From Mycobacterium sp. (lineage in GTDB: Bacteria > Actinomycetota > Actinomycetes > Mycobacteriales > Mycobacteriaceae), in assembly GCA_019246375.1 (NCBI GenBank), contig JAFAQO010000702.1, positions 1 through 5,580 of the forward strand: a DNA stretch of 5,580 bases. Direction: 5' to 3'. Under the pieces are notes generated by a model that had not been told where the DNA came from, ran no database searches, and was given only the letters and a program-made list of their open reading frames with translations. The position numbers were made by a program, and so were the translations under genes. Positions 5,156-5,580 of this stretch are shown here, one piece after another. How positions within the stretch are numbered: position 1 is the stretch's first letter; every line of letters begins with the position of its first letter.

Positions 5156-5580
5156 GGTTCAATGGGTCGTCGCAACACCGGCTGATTGAATCGATATTAG
5201 ATGTTCGTTGAGGACTTCGGCCGGTGTTCTCCAGTTCAGTGTCTTGCGAGGTCGGTTGTTGAGTGCCATCGCGACCGCGTCGATCTCCTCGGCATCCCAA
5301 CGCGACAGGTCGGTTCCCTTCGGAAAATACTGCCGCAGAAGCCCATTAGTATTCTCGTTCGTTCCCCGCTGCCACGGGCTGTGCGGATCGGCGAAGTACA
5401 CCTGCACCCCGGTGTCGATGCTCAACTGGGCATGTGCGGCCAGTTCCTTGCCGCGATCCCAAGTCAGCGTTTGACGCAGATTCTGCGGCAGCGTCGTGAT
5501 CTTGACGGCGATCGCATCCTTCATGGCCTCCGCGCCATAGCCGCCCAAGGCGGGACCATTCTTGACCGGCGCAACGACAC
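5155..5580 (-). mobile_element. IS30-family element, right end and 3' part
   Basis: The transposase stop lies almost at the junction with the IS3 fragment. The likely terminal repeat begins GGTTCAATGGGTCGTCG at about 5157 and overlaps the stop codon, a compact arrangement. The exact first base cannot be set without the other terminus, which is off the right edge; IS30 elements usually make a 2-3 bp target duplication. Confidence 0.75.
5159..5580 (-). CDS. IS30-family transposase, C-terminal part (5' end outside window)
   Basis: The - strand frame is open from the right edge (V-V-A-P-V-K-N-G-P-A) to TGA at 5159-5161, giving about 140 residues. It contains the C-terminal half of the DDE integrase core: LTWDRGKELAAHAQ with the second catalytic Asp (codon 5456-5458), then FADPHSPWQRGTNENTNGLLRQYFPKGTDL with the third catalytic Glu in NEN (codon 5354-5356). 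That spacing and the PHSPWQRGTNEN motif are diagnostic of IS30. NNRPRKTLNWRTPAEVL is the usual end region. The first Asp and the N-terminal HTH lie to the right of the window. No frameshift or stop is seen, so the element may still be active if its left part is intact. Confidence 0.93.
   Translation of the reverse strand, partial: VVAPVKNGPALGGYGAEAMKDAIAVKITTLPQNLRQTLTWDRGKELAAHAQLSIDTGVQVYFADPHSPWQRGTNENTNGLLRQYFPKGTDLSRWDAEEIDAVAMALNNRPRKTLNWRTPAEVLNEHLISIQSAGVATTH

Overview
This window is GC-rich actinobacterial DNA, most likely from a non-tuberculous Mycobacterium. The pointers are an OxyR with both redox cysteines, a near-consensus KstR-type operator, a MIRU-like tandem repeat, an F420/PPOX-type small oxidoreductase, and mycobacterial-style IS3 and IS30 elements. 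The species cannot be named from the sequence alone.

Left part (1 to 3449, all on +). The window opens inside the regulatory domain of an OxyR-type LysR regulator, whose DNA-binding end lies off the left edge. An 87-bp gap follows, with a small GNRA-capped hairpin and a palindrome close to the KstR (cholesterol catabolism repressor) box. Next comes a co-directional set of four genes: a PaaI/hotdog acyl-CoA thioesterase, an EthD-domain protein, a PPOX/FDOR-type flavin or F420 split-barrel protein, and a crotonase-superfamily protein whose active site looks more like an enoyl-CoA isomerase than a hydratase. The PPOX and crotonase genes are separated by two copies of a 57-bp unit repeated with a 58-bp period. 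The gene content suggests a small acyl-CoA or lipid/steroid catabolic operon under KstR-like control. This is inference.

Right part (3450 to 5580, mostly on -). An alpha/beta hydrolase gene runs leftward, convergent with the crotonase gene. It is bracketed by two ends of the same type of IS3-family element in the same orientation: a decayed end at about 3474-3648 and a better preserved 3' fragment at 4817 to about 5155. The hydrolase reading frame ends inside the decayed IS end, at a TGA where the transposase has a Trp codon. Its start lies only 18 bp beyond the other IS terminus. The better preserved IS3 fragment is cut by an IS30-family element, whose transposase runs off the right edge. 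This end of the window is therefore a nested IS scar zone.

I found no RNA genes or CRISPR, and no clear sign of a new defence or mobile system. The points most worth following are the KstR-like box with its four-gene cluster, the tandem MIRU-like repeat, and the IS-bracketed hydrolase with an apparently IS-derived C-terminus.
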